Below, piece after piece: positions 12,201 to 18,325 of a DNA stretch of 64,000 bases. The translations under genes were made by a program, and so were the position numbers. Numbering within the stretch: position 1 is the stretch's first letter; each line of letters begins with the position of its first letter. Under the pieces are notes generated by a model. It was not told the DNA's origin and searched no databases. It saw nothing but the letters and a program-made list of their open reading frames with translations. The stretch is from Pelagerythrobacter rhizovicinus (GTDB lineage: Bacteria; Pseudomonadota; Alphaproteobacteria; Sphingomonadales; Sphingomonadaceae), in the NCBI RefSeq assembly GCF_004135625.1, contig NZ_SDPV01000001.1:1300501-1364500 (forward strand). Reading direction: 5' to 3'.

Positions 12201-13333
12201 CCGCCCTCGCCCTGAAAGCCGTTGAACGCGAAATCGCGGATCTCCAGCGCGGAGGCGACGACCTGCCCGGCTTCGATCGAACCGTTAATGGCCAGGCCGT
12301 CGCGCGAGACCAGCAGCAGACCGGCATCGGCCGTGATGTTGCCGTCCAGGTGCGCCACGCCACCGCCCAGATGGCGGTTGAGCGCCATCCAGCCTTCGCC
12401 TTCCTGATGGAACCGGATGCTCTGGCCGCTTGCCAGGTTCATGTCGCTCCAGCTGATGACGGCGCGTTCGCGTTCCTGCGTGATGCTGACACGGGTGTCC
12501 GTGACGTCGATGTCGCTGACGCCCTGGGTCAGGAAATAGCGGTTTGCCTCGATCTCGGCGTCCTCGCCGATGTTGAAGCCCGTATCGTCATTGACGACGA
12601 GAATGCCGTCCGCCTCGATCCGGCCATCGATGGTGGTGTTGGCGGCCAGCCGCAGCGATTCAGTCCCTGGCCTGTCCGTGTCGTTCAGATCGCGGTTGAA
12701 AACGATCCAGTCGGACGACTGCTGCGCAAACTTCAGAACCTCATCCGTCTGAACTTCGAATTTTTTCCAGTCGAGCACTGCCTTCTTCGCGCTCTGCACG
12801 AAGGTCGTGGTGCCGTCTGCCACATCGACGTCGCTGATCCCCGATCCGACGACCAGCTGCCGGGTGTTGATCTGCGCGTCCTCACCGATCAGCACGCCAT
12901 TGTCATTGAAGATGTAGACCGAGCCGATGGCGCGGATCTCGCCGTCGATCTGCGCGGCGTGCTCGCCATGCACCCGGTTGATAACGAACCAGTCCGACGA
13001 CTGCTGCTGAAATTCCAGAATCTCCTGAGTTTTCAGGCGGAAATCCTCCCAGTCTAGGATAGCCTTCCGCTCGGTCTGCTTGATGGTCATCAGCGCACGG
13101 TCGCCCTCCGTGCCGATCACCGGACGGTTGGCACCCTGCCACACGGAAACCTGCCCGTTCGGGCCGATCGTCCGCCCTGCCTGCATCCCCACCATGCTGC
13201 CGAGCGGAGAGTCGGCCTGGGCCGATGCCGGGAAGACGGCAGTCATGGTCGCCAATGCGACCAGGCTCGCCCCGAGTTCGAGGCGCTTCTTGGAGAAGGG
13301 GCGCTTGCGAGAACCGGTGGTGTTTCCGAACAT
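272..13333 (-). CDS. Giant filamentous-haemagglutinin-like exoprotein (TpsA) with DUF3739 and C-terminal STN domain
   Basis: This 4353-residue protein is probably the passenger of a two-partner secretion system: a secreted, beta-helical surface or filamentous protein. It starts at an ATG preceded by AGGA and has a long signal peptide (residues 1-40, cleavage near PASAQA). Residues 82-365 hold three successive copies of a module of the TPS/haemagglutination type (AILDW, SSDWFVINR, then a buried IDG.I). The bulk is Gly/Asp/Val-rich beta-helix-like sequence. Around residues 3990-4180 lies a DUF3739-like region (GGNIMMWSS, GSIAAGNGAKT, VDAGDAGIRVSGNLN). Residues 4276-4353 form an STN (secretin/TonB short N-terminal) domain, unusual for an exoprotein. 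It is the last large cistron downstream of exbB-exbD-tonB-tpsB. The fold is firm; the ligand and the role (adhesion, biofilm, capture) are not known. Confidence 0.93.
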   Translation of the reverse strand: MFGNTTGSRKRPFSKKRLELGASLVALATMTAVFPASAQADSPLGSMVGMQAGRTIGPNGQVSVWQGANRPVIGTEGDRALMTIKQTERKAILDWEDFRLKTQEILEFQQQSSDWFVINRVHGEHAAQIDGEIRAIGSVYIFNDNGVLIGEDAQINTRQLVVGSGISDVDVADGTTTFVQSAKKAVLDWKKFEVQTDEVLKFAQQSSDWIVFNRDLNDTDRPGTESLRLAANTTIDGRIEADGILVVNDDTGFNIGEDAEIEANRYFLTQGVSDIDVTDTRVSITQERERAVISWSDMNLASGQSIRFHQEGEGWMALNRHLGGGVAHLDGNITADAGLLLVSRDGLAINGSIEAGQVVASALEIRDFAFNGFQGEGGLLSYEFRKNYRRIDPTFSNSWIYADTTYPDQTPQGKTDRYLNLLEDMPVVADADNPLRFAVTVGRTGTISTGDKGKIMLFGPNVTNSGTLNVQDEGQVVLGAGDNIFIERAQNNSAEFEIYTSVHNPLDMRRSNVRTQSFAPQFLLWARDSSASNQMKPTDSPIPAEWVDFVNAVTGGKPNGEGLYQAGDILPKAVAQALIDTPSGGGEGNLILRYLDQRRLERANKYGFTVRNDGVINGTAGSDVDLRGWTIEQNGGITLTSTANFRADISIHALMQDHAKQNGDAELAGNGTIVFGEGSITQITPDLNSNDMLPLTEGNQSVGSLHVAGGKIHFLKDSLVYLPSGTVELYADADGAVRRPLGSGGNPNGQDGSRLVLEAGATIDLSGWDVSRAMGYHQVAGRVFVAQLRDTPVQRGGPLYRKEIKVDRRYGTNVADWQSFDNLNQLTLDQMIVDGGTLTIASGDDFIMKDGSVIDVSGGSITYDAGYVYTTMLRRLDGTIVDIREADPDEVFMGLADQWVDYDTKWGKQKTYYVPLVSSARGRYEDSYVEGGNAGKIGLWAPDGVYQGTFRGEVTVGKYQRTNMPDAGSLIINREGEHDAEYVSDRILITKTLPKLDAGFGLTDSLTSVYGDIFGLEEERRGNFDRNGNLALFSEEMFERSTMGDYEINQWHYGPGRSFSETADDGYDRLYIVIEDGVDLNFANGADFRLIGTSSMYFGGSLTTNGGDVALRGQGIIFGENSFIDTSAKWHTEFETTEYLPLAERPIVDAGNILITAFSHDEVNTRDDGTYEFRLPETVYFNANGGGYLDRDGNLTAGKGGDINIRNYMQLDNPVELAGAFNSQALGLGGNGVFALESSGELYVGEALPADAAERNIIARIDPALFEEMPFSGIYLNAPRISVAPGTAIKATKATMQLAPATLGDGILKAWRAETGSNILDVTTTGYVEPGWRAKELRDGALVGFTNFPWSTEYAEVSIHDLGTYSGSDGARTTLGKDASLEVNPGGRIIFHGDLAGTLIAPAGTIELSGHLASTARVLAQGALRITDRRIDGGGNEVILGDVLSGGEIASSRGAEPLVIEKGAILDVSGTSAQVHVPVRENGAVSLRPKTIASDGGLINLFGGNIDVNNATFRAFAGGEGARGGTFRLQWHSGRYEKLNHRNPLWLRNSLTSTWYTLKDGTGHQGLVGVDLSTVDFDRSGMEGLDFPEGTYLPDVDSIVALFEAYYEAETKVPPPVLYIGEGEIGGKIDYGELPEYDHTFLPLYRELNFILPTLPEREATMTLSPVTGGFSRVDISAGAMVIAGTSTLGARSPDGGYLLDEVTLRTPRIYARDDGDFTVLAEHVRLLSRAAPGSGTVDQERFEAALADIGITPENTGVITLEAGRLLELTSADFIGYEDVTLISGGDLRLAPINYNPSNNTAPEGLLRSNGNLTLKADQIYAASGRNVAIEAAKTLTIKGPDAGTKVNATPLEGGSNLTLRAPRIEQGGIVRAPLGSITLEAVDDGSEGAGTIRLLPGSITSVSADGNVIPYGSLQNGDTWVDPFTQREMAYLPDREVSLKADVIDIAANATVDVSAGGDLVASEFVPGVGGSNNWLTGYRDDDYRWVDDASQVYAIIPGYDAGVTPLGTGDLYDAPDLGKIYLSGAEGGLPAGEYTLLPAEYAALPGAYRVTANHQYGDYSNIALGESAAKPDGSIIQAGYRFTTRPDGSLAYRDPFTNGFLVMDREVLSLRSQYNFASATTYFDSDAFLRAAQRRNLQVDSLPRTPKDAGGLTLIAGSSLTLDGTINAAAMDGGKGGYVDVSAARILVAGAGTDRSGYDGYLQLDADRLVSFGVESLLLGGVRGATDTGTAIQVTAADLVIDTAGDVLSGADLIFTAQNGVTVKSGSIVEATGELASATDSYALVPVLGEFIVGSGSSENFLHGELDQGAVLHVSAGDRADFLRDEVAIDAMAALRADPARLAAINAQRRDRGMQEIDPAGGVLAIEEGVRLAGRSVVLDGTRETTLSAGTDLAADQITAAASQVSIGAAPAGTGGLVFAGDSASMLANAQDLALKSYSSIDFYGAVEFTAEGDLTLDARQIQLIDNDGGAASITARTLTFANSNGGSVEATGGSASLLLSARDLLLTGGVKAISGANSVTLRATRTLVGQDAGGLNVPGALAIEAGQISVDNGDVLAVNAGGAITIDSIAGAEQASRNSLGATLSFTGTSITHNGQISLHAGTVNLRATAGDVTLAQGSGIDVSGTAFELFDRTIGLNAGAINLTADRGNVVQNADAVLDISGGAAGNAGSLAIVVPQGQAVLNGALKGGASEGKSAGDFALRIGTLADFAALSSTLAAGGLNGDRSFEILSGSVTLDGVTEVESLSVIAHNGTIDVTGTVRTVGANGGDIRLAASNDVTLGGSSALIAAAEAEEGAGGLVKIETAGANGGRIAMASGARIDVSGAEDRGGTVHFRAPQIGDGDVAIDSLAGTVTGADRAIAEAYRVYDGVEVIDRDVAAAVAADATAFMEAAAANNVQARLGSVTLVPGIDIRNDGDVELTDDWDLAAMRYGADQVAGVLSLRAAGDMLINANLTDSATDAPWSWNVNLVGGANLESPSSLAVLSAGQLADGKGSVIIGGEADQLDYAGLSPFDYDMSVIVGELDVPSYGGAVSSVFMNIVLGHRNPGEITNDEYRAIDRASRGDTPEETLYNLVELLLDEYPYLFAPSMDYDGAYQDLDNLIGAEYAGSLSGADLAEYQAIGHGSSGFYDGNATGKDAYVRLVRLIGEYPEVFYDAVVPIPTMAVPAAPYYLRVNGQESALFYVNEDGSLGAELDRDIVTGFYYYLDESGEKQLVKYAEGASEYADTDIYARKLLPWIGRTSLGFRQPYMAQTYDPVGYRVSTGSGSVQVAAGRDLVLEQRPSSIQATGLGSRISVAVGGDVVAHDAMAKTIVTDIITDGQAVITAGGAIRNLTVSARDLEVRAGGDILGGIYRITGNGTVVAGGSILSGSVVRVYDRTSDPQPPYADCDITDVYRGCDPSIDPTPVLRAYPLYTMFDIGEAGSLRVEAAGDLNVETATGGAEASVSLYSAGGDIIAWNNDANIGSARMMTGFEDDTFGPYFPYYVTTHSPNGINAVGRGSYNSMEGQIWPGTVEMVAAGGDVNVEGGFRIAPAPDGNLDILAQNNVRIGHYTRLEDAAPRNVGDSAWNLRKHQNNYRNHLDGIYMMTPSVYGEGTQSWNERHLLLHEGDFEPSRIYAGAGDIIGISGIASAEQLWMKAGSDVYFPNVIIQHNNPKDVSLITAGAGIYFGTISSAAGSSNLRTGSQVHIRGQGRLEIEAGTDLWIPNNSEGITADTLLDLGRNSSNAVVNVPFDPDMKGATVAISVGYNQQPSYEEFDAAYFDPANAGAMADYLLGELGDGEKMPMYLFDRFYARGNGATVELVSEDMAGGFVNYIRSLQGLEPLAGEEAQRGYLEQAWEYWLALPASQETPYDTLVPRYTAQQAQAERLRGEFFLPERRQGLVNYVREMQGLEPLETAQEQRAYMDEALAYWEGLDNAYKAPFYRSALFLELRTASREANDPDNERQGSVNRGYTAIGTLYPGAQKAADEQLADGESRWAGNFETFASRILSNAGGDVSVVAPGGFFRLASAAANADQTGQPSETNPQGDALRAGIVTQGGGEVNVLTHGDQDVNQSRVLTTQGGNIMMWSSFGSIAAGNGAKTSMTPPYFERHIDELANFTRSPAGLPTGAGIGTLASTPGVPPADVDLVANYGVVDAGDAGIRVSGNLNVFAIEILGADNIDVAGRTTGLPEAPAAPPTSLDVGDLGSKSLLGSNLLESLTETVRQNAAATTPSIIEVRVTGYGDCGEGDRREACAPGASQSSNATPSRAERAEADRQQPTWPERKMHVEIAATNLDEAMQQIGGLSGYNILYSTDVAANFRTAPLRGSMTLKQAISRLLRNRLRAVLIDDRTIMIEPSRYAHN

Positions 13334-13386
13334 GGGTGAATTCCTGTGAGAGTGCGCTGCCGTTAGTGTTGAGATCGCAGTTGACG

Positions 13387-13839
13387 TCAGTTGTTCTGGG
13401 CAGACTGCTCGTTCTGCTTCTGCAAACTGGGCGGCGGTGTTCCGGGATAGATTCGCACCGCGTGCGCGCGATCGACGTAGTCCTGCTGAAGGTTCTCCAT
13501 CTTAACCCTGGCGGTCTGCAGGAACGGCTCGACCGAACGCTTGCTCAGCCCTTTCTCGATCACCTCCACGGCGAGTTCGTAGAGCTGGGCGTTCCGCTCG
13601 ATCCCGAGGGCGATCAGTTCGTCCTTGAGCGCCAGTTCGGCTCGCAGTCGGGCCACTTGCTGCCGCGCGTTCTCGGCCACTCGCTTCGCGCGTGCGAGCT
13701 CCCCCTCGAGGCGCGCAATTCGCGCTTCGACGGGCGGCGTTTCGGCCGTTCCCCCAGCTTGGGGCTCGGCGCCCGCGCCCTGCGCGGCGACCGGCGCGGC
13801 GAGTAGGGCGAGCGGCATCATCAATACGATGTGTTTCAT
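13387..13839 (-). CDS. Small periplasmic coiled-coil protein
   Basis: This 150-residue protein has a clear signal peptide (MKHIVLMMPLALLAAPVAAQ) and a Pro/Glu-rich spacer. From about residue 38 follows a charged heptad-like helix (ARIARLEGELARAKRVAENA...) that probably forms a coiled coil. The C-terminus is PGTPPPSLQKQNEQSAQNN. A purine-rich GAGGGGGGATCC precedes the ATG. The gene lies 10 bp after the porin-like gene and 53 bp before the exoprotein gene, so it is co-transcribed with the secretion cluster. I do not recognise a family. A periplasmic adaptor or chaperone for the secreted protein is an inference from position and coiled-coil character only. Confidence 0.75.
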   Translation of the reverse strand: MKHIVLMMPLALLAAPVAAQGAGAEPQAGGTAETPPVEARIARLEGELARAKRVAENARQQVARLRAELALKDELIALGIERNAQLYELAVEVIEKGLSKRSVEPFLQTARVKMENLQQDYVDRAHAVRIYPGTPPPSLQKQNEQSAQNN

Positions 13840-13849
13840 GGATCCCCCC

Positions 13850-15397
13850 TCAGAACCGCGAGTTCAACTCGACTTGGAGTATGTCGACGGAGAACGGCGC
13901 TCGGTTGATGGAGTCGGACGACATCCAGCGCAGGCCCAAGGTCGTATTTTTGTGGATCCCTACCGATCCCTCGAGCTCATATCCCTCAACATCGGTACCT
14001 CCGAGGCCGAAGTCGGAATCTGTAAAGATATCCATGACAGCGTCGGTCTCCACGCGCCGATAGGCGGCAGCGACGCGCCACTCGCCAAGGTTCGAGATCA
14101 CCGGATGACCGGCCTCGAACCGAGCGTGCCAGCCCAGATCGCCAGGCGTGACGCCGTCACCGGCCTCCTCTCCGCGCAGGGAAACGATCTCGGCACGGTC
14201 GAGCGCCAGATTTCTCACCACCTCGCCGGTGAGCTTGAACGTGAGCGGCCCCGCCCGATAGCCAAGCTCTGCGGTACCGGCGAGCAGCTCGAATTCCGAA
14301 GCCAGGCCGGCAAGCGTGGTGAGCCCGTCCGTGCGCATGTTGAACAGGGAGTTGCCCTGCCGCAGATAAGCTGGCGCGCTCCAGTCGTTAACCCGCGAGC
14401 CGTCCGCCGGATTCTTCAAGCTCTGAACATTGTCGAACAGATAGTAGGCGATGCCCGTGCTGGCGAACATGGCCGCACCCGTGTCGTATGACGCGCCAAG
14501 CTGGCCGGCATAGAGATAGGCGTCCGGGTAGATCTCCCGCTCACTCAGCGGGAAAAGCCCCCCCGTCGCGAACAGCCCGAGGCCCATTTCGAGCTTTCGA
14601 TCGACGGCGAGCGCCACGCCTTCGGGATTGATATCGGCGTCCCACACCAAGCTGGTCGAATAGAATGGGTTGGACATGCGCCCCGCGACCAGGTGAGCGC
14701 CCTGAAGAGGCTCTATGTCGATGAAGGCGCGATCGACCCACAAAGTGTTGCGATCGAAGTAGTTGCCGAAGGTGGAATTGGTCGAAACCGCGCCGGGTTC
14801 ATCGCCCGAAGCCAAGCGCAATCCGACCTGAATACCGTCCGCGACCCGCGCCTCGAAGTTCAGCCGCGCCCGATAGCTCACCCGCTCCCGGTCCACCGTC
14901 GAGTTGAGAAGCGGAAATCCCTGGGCGTCCGTCACCCCGCCAAGCTGGTTGATGGCATTGGCGTCGGGGAAGCTCGGGAAGTTGCCGTCAGCAAAGTTGT
15001 CATACTGACCGCGCACCCGCAGGTCGCCCGAAATGCGGACGGCATTCACCCAATCGGGCAGGGTGTTGGGGGAAACCCACCCTTCTTCCTTGGCCGTCTG
15101 GACGACTTCGTTCCGCACCTCGTTCTTGATCTCGTCCCGAACGGTCTCGGGCACATAGGGCACATTGACGACGTCTTCTGCCTTCGCCGCAGCCTCTGTT
15201 TCCGCGCGAAGAGCAGCGTTCTCGCGGGCCCTGTCGAGAATGGACTGCGCCTTCTCGAACGGGATCACCCCTTCATCGACCAGAAGCTGGAGTATCTCGA
15301 CCCCGACGTCGTCGGTCGATTGCGCCATCGCTGGCGTCGGACCAAGCATGGCAAGCGCAATTGCCGAACTTCCCAGGAGAACCTTTGTCTTGAGCAT
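13850..15397 (-). CDS. Putative porin-like outer-membrane beta-barrel with N-terminal helical region
   Basis: A 515-residue outer-membrane protein. I place the start at the ATG at 15397-15395, because MLKTKVLLGSSAIALAMLG...AMAQ is a clean signal peptide preceded by GAGGATTGAA. An in-frame ATG at 15487 overlaps the upstream stop as TGATG and could give a 545-residue form with a 30-residue extension. After the signal comes a helical, charged stretch (SILDRARENAALRAETEAAAKAEDVV). Alternating amphipathic strands follow (ISGDLRVRGQYDNF, RARLNFEARVADGIQVGLRLASGDEPG) and end in the aromatic VELNSRF. This matches the putative-porin type with an SLH/coiled-coil-like N-terminus. Its place between tpsB and the exoprotein suggests an accessory outer-membrane channel, but no substrate can be read from the sequence. 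Confidence 0.82.
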   Translation of the reverse strand: MLKTKVLLGSSAIALAMLGPTPAMAQSTDDVGVEILQLLVDEGVIPFEKAQSILDRARENAALRAETEAAAKAEDVVNVPYVPETVRDEIKNEVRNEVVQTAKEEGWVSPNTLPDWVNAVRISGDLRVRGQYDNFADGNFPSFPDANAINQLGGVTDAQGFPLLNSTVDRERVSYRARLNFEARVADGIQVGLRLASGDEPGAVSTNSTFGNYFDRNTLWVDRAFIDIEPLQGAHLVAGRMSNPFYSTSLVWDADINPEGVALAVDRKLEMGLGLFATGGLFPLSEREIYPDAYLYAGQLGASYDTGAAMFASTGIAYYLFDNVQSLKNPADGSRVNDWSAPAYLRQGNSLFNMRTDGLTTLAGLASEFELLAGTAELGYRAGPLTFKLTGEVVRNLALDRAEIVSLRGEEAGDGVTPGDLGWHARFEAGHPVISNLGEWRVAAAYRRVETDAVMDIFTDSDFGLGGTDVEGYELEGSVGIHKNTTLGLRWMSSDSINRAPFSVDILQVELNSRF

Positions 15398-15486
15398 TTC
15401 AATCCTCGCTAGATTGGTGTCGGCGCCGTTCACGCGCGCCGCCGGAATGGTGGTTGTCTGATCTTTGGTGAGGCGGATCCTGGCCA

Positions 15487-17109
15487 TCAGAACTGCTCCC
15501 AGACCCTGAACTGGATGCGGAACCCGTCACCGAAGTCCGAAAGGGTGGCCTCTTCATCGACCAGCGGCCGCGAGACGCTCACCACGCCGTTGAGTCCGTA
15601 ATCGAGTTGGAGCCTGAGGCCGCCGCCAACGCTTAGAAGGCGCATGTGCTCGTCCTGGACGCTCAGCGGATCGTGGATTCTGGCGTATCCACCGTCGACA
15701 AAGGTGAAGAAGCGCAGTTGCTTGACGAGGTCGGAATTGTGCAGAGACGGCGTATCGATCTGGAACTGGCCTGAAATGCCGTCATCGCCCAGGTTGAAGC
15801 TTTCGTAATATCCGCGAACGCTGTCGTAGCCGCCGAGCGCGAACTGCTCATTGGAGATCAGCGGTTCTCCGGCATATTGCCACTGGATCGAACCACCGAC
15901 CCGCCAGTCGTTCAACTTGCGGGTGTAAGAAGCGTCACCGCGCAAGACGGACCAGTTCGCATTCGCGTTGAAGCGCTTGAGTCCGAACTCGATATCGTCG
16001 GCGGCAAGCCCCCGAAGGCCAAACGCCGCGCCGATGCCGAGATCGAAGTCGAATGTCTCTGTTCGCTTCGACAAGGCGTAGCGAAGCATCAGGGGGATGT
16101 AATCGATCGGTGTGTATGAGGCGCTGTCCTCATTTTCCGCGAGGAGGTTCTCCTTAAAGTTCTTGTAATCGACCCCGGCCGTGAACTGATGGACGGTCGG
16201 TGAAGCAGGATCGCCGGAAATACTGGAGTAGATCGCCCGCAGGCCGAGGATATCGCCTTTACCGAGGACGTTGATGCCGCCCAGTGCGGCAACGTCGCTG
16301 TCGGTATGAACCCCGTAAGCAACAAGCGTGATCGGCGTGTTGGGAATCGGCGCGGCATAAGAGGCCGAGACCGCCCAGGATTCGCTCGGGTCCTCAGGGC
16401 TCATCTGCCCCTGCAGGCTCAGGCTGTGGTCGAGCTGGAAGAGATTGGCATATGTAAGCGAGCCCGAGAGCTTGAGACGCTCGGTATTGGAACTCGCTCG
16501 GTCGTTTAGCTCGAGGGTGCCGTGCAGCGGCAACTTGTCTTCCACGAGCAGATCGATGTCGACCGTTCCAGGTTCGAGGCCCGCTCTCAGGGTCGGGGCG
16601 ACAACCCTGTCTTGGGACCTGTTGATCCTGGCGAGATCGTCTGAAAGCTCGTTATAGTTGGGAACCTCGCCTTCTTCGAGCGAAGGGACACGTTCGCCGA
16701 TGTCCTCGGGCGAATAGTAGGTTGCGCCGTCCACCCGCAGGCGGCCGACCCGCATCTCCACCACTTTGAGGCGAATGTTCCCGCCTTGGACTTCCTGGGC
16801 AGGAATAACGACGTTGACGGTTTCGAACCCTTTCGCGTGATACGCTTCCATCAAGGCGGTACGCGCCGCATCGACGTCGGAGAGCGGCCTCTGTGAGCCC
16901 AGAAAGGGCATCACCGCCTGCTCGATCTCCTTGCGGGAAAGGACGCTGTTGCCCTCGACCTGATAGTTCAGGATGTCGACCCGGCGATCGGCAGCTGGCG
17001 CAGCAGCGCCCTCGGTCGGAGGCGTCTCTGCGTCCTGCGCATGGAGCGCCGGGGCAAAGACAATGCTCAGGGCCAGTGCACTGACGCAGTGAGCCGTGCG
17101 AAAAATCAT
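15487..17109 (-). CDS. ShlB/FhaC/HecB-family two-partner secretion translocator (TpsB)
   Basis: A 540-residue Omp85-superfamily transporter that would export the exoprotein across the outer membrane. I choose the ATG at 17109: it gives a proper signal peptide (MIFRTAHCVSALALSIVFAPALHAQ) and follows TTGGAG, whereas the longer frame to 17196 adds a basic non-signal extension. A POTRA region spans about residues 45-120 (VDILNYQVEGNSVLSRKEIEQAV) with a second at about 120-195 (LKVVEMRVGRLRVDG). The ShlB-type barrel follows, with the conserved-type strands NEQFALGGYDSVRGYYE and FFTFVDGGYARI and a C-terminal Phe (FRVWEQF). The stop overlaps the first possible ATG of the next gene, implying translational coupling. 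Position makes the 4353-residue protein its likely substrate. Confidence 0.92.
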   Translation of the reverse strand: MIFRTAHCVSALALSIVFAPALHAQDAETPPTEGAAAPAADRRVDILNYQVEGNSVLSRKEIEQAVMPFLGSQRPLSDVDAARTALMEAYHAKGFETVNVVIPAQEVQGGNIRLKVVEMRVGRLRVDGATYYSPEDIGERVPSLEEGEVPNYNELSDDLARINRSQDRVVAPTLRAGLEPGTVDIDLLVEDKLPLHGTLELNDRASSNTERLKLSGSLTYANLFQLDHSLSLQGQMSPEDPSESWAVSASYAAPIPNTPITLVAYGVHTDSDVAALGGINVLGKGDILGLRAIYSSISGDPASPTVHQFTAGVDYKNFKENLLAENEDSASYTPIDYIPLMLRYALSKRTETFDFDLGIGAAFGLRGLAADDIEFGLKRFNANANWSVLRGDASYTRKLNDWRVGGSIQWQYAGEPLISNEQFALGGYDSVRGYYESFNLGDDGISGQFQIDTPSLHNSDLVKQLRFFTFVDGGYARIHDPLSVQDEHMRLLSVGGGLRLQLDYGLNGVVSVSRPLVDEEATLSDFGDGFRIQFRVWEQF

Positions 17110-17192
17110 CGAATGCTCCAAATCATGTTCGTGCGTGCGTCGGCCGAGACGCCTCCCGCCCAATTGGCGCGCGCCGCGGATCGGCAGGCCGC

Positions 17193-17897
17193 TCAACTTC
17201 GCCTCATGTCGATTGTCGCGTAGGTCGTGGCCGCCTGCTCCGCCGGACGGCGGACGTTGAGCGGCGGCAGGTTGCTCAGCACATCCCGGATGGCCGCATC
17301 GAGTTCTTGATCGCCGGTGGTGGTGCGCAAGGCTGCGCGAGTGAACCGCCCAGCATCAGAAATAACGACCGTGACGTCCACCGATCCCTTTGCCGCCCGC
17401 GTTCGAGGGTCGCGCATCAGTGCGCGGCGGATATGGCCTTCGACATAGGCGCCCCATTCGCCGCCCCCGCGCCCGCCGCCGGTTCCGCGGCCGAACAGCC
17501 CCCCGCCGCCGCCTGCCGCGAGGCGGAAATTATCGGAGCCCGCGTCGGCAGGACGGTCGAGGCCCGCCAGCTGGTTCGATGCAGTGCTGGGTTCGGGCGC
17601 ATCCTGCGGCTGGTCGACTGGTTCTTCGCTCGGCGTCTCGCTGGGCGGCTCCTCGCTCGGCTCGACGATCTCCTCTTCCTCTTCCATGATCGGTTCTTCC
17701 GGCTCCGGTTCGGGAGGCGGCGGAGGCTGGAGCATCTCGATCTCGGTGACGAAGCGTTCGGTGCTCGGCGCCCCCTCGCCGTCCGGCCAGATCAGCCAAG
17801 CCAGCAGGCCGAGCAAGACGATCGGGGCGAGGATTGCTCCCGCCTGGCGGGCGCGCCCCTTCCCCTCGGACCGGGAGGTGGGGACTTGCTCGCTCAT
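17193..17897 (-). CDS. TonB-like energy transducer with acidic proline-rich linker
   Basis: A 234-residue inner-membrane-anchored protein. The ATG at 17897 overlaps the exbD stop as ATGA, which fixes the start. A basic cytoplasmic tail is followed by one membrane segment (GAILAPIVLLGLLAWLIWP). Next is a long Pro/Glu linker (PPPPPEPEPEEPIMEEEEE), a Gly-rich hinge (AAGGGGGLFGRGTGGG) and a TonB/TolA-like C-terminal domain (VEGHIRRALMRDPRTRAAKGSVDVTV...). Most TonB linkers are Pro-Lys as well as Pro-Glu; this one is almost wholly acidic. It would couple ExbB-ExbD to an outer-membrane partner. The expected partner in the operon is unusual: there is no TonB-dependent receptor in it, only TpsB, a porin-like barrel and the STN-bearing exoprotein. 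Confidence 0.88.
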   Translation of the reverse strand: MSEQVPTSRSEGKGRARQAGAILAPIVLLGLLAWLIWPDGEGAPSTERFVTEIEMLQPPPPPEPEPEEPIMEEEEEIVEPSEEPPSETPSEEPVDQPQDAPEPSTASNQLAGLDRPADAGSDNFRLAAGGGGGLFGRGTGGGRGGGEWGAYVEGHIRRALMRDPRTRAAKGSVDVTVVISDAGRFTRAALRTTTGDQELDAAIRDVLSNLPPLNVRRPAEQAATTYATIDMRRS

Positions 17898-18301
17898 GAC
17901 GGGCGCACTCGTTCGCTGACGAGGCCGAGCTGGCTGATGCCGACGCGGTTGCACACGTCGAGCACTTCCATGATCCGGCCGTACTGGGTGACCCGGTCGC
18001 CCTTCACCACCACCGGGAACTCCTCGGTCGTCGCCTTGAAGGTGCGCAGCTGCGATTCCAGCTCGTCGAGCGTCACCGCGAAGGTATCGAGATAGATCTG
18101 CCCCTGCTCGTCGATGGTGATTGCCTTGGTCGTCGGCTTGGCCAGGCTCACCGACGAGCTCGCCTTGGGTACGTTGACCTTGATCCCCTGCACCGCCGCC
18201 GTGGTCAGCAGGATGAAGATGATCAGCAGCACCAGGGTGAGATCGACCATCGGCGTGACGTTGATCTCGTCATAGGGCTTGCGCTTCTTCTGGACGTGCA
18301 T
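17894..18301 (-). CDS. exbD: ExbD/TolR-type proton-channel subunit
   Basis: A 135-residue biopolymer-transport protein. It has the ExbD pattern: a cytoplasmic basic N-terminus (MHVQKKRKPYDEINVTPMVD), a single membrane helix carrying the conserved Asp (MVDLTLVLLIIFILLTTA), and a periplasmic domain ending in GRIMEVLDVCNRVGISQLGLVSER. With the ExbB-like protein it should form the inner-membrane stator that uses the proton gradient to drive the TonB-like protein. It lies 24 bp after exbB, and its stop overlaps the tonB start by ATGA, so the three are a tight operon. Confidence 0.95.
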   Translation of the reverse strand: MHVQKKRKPYDEINVTPMVDLTLVLLIIFILLTTAAVQGIKVNVPKASSSVSLAKPTTKAITIDEQGQIYLDTFAVTLDELESQLRTFKATTEEFPVVVKGDRVTQYGRIMEVLDVCNRVGISQLGLVSERVRPS

Positions 18302-18325
18302 CGCTCGTCTCCCCTCTCTCGTGCG

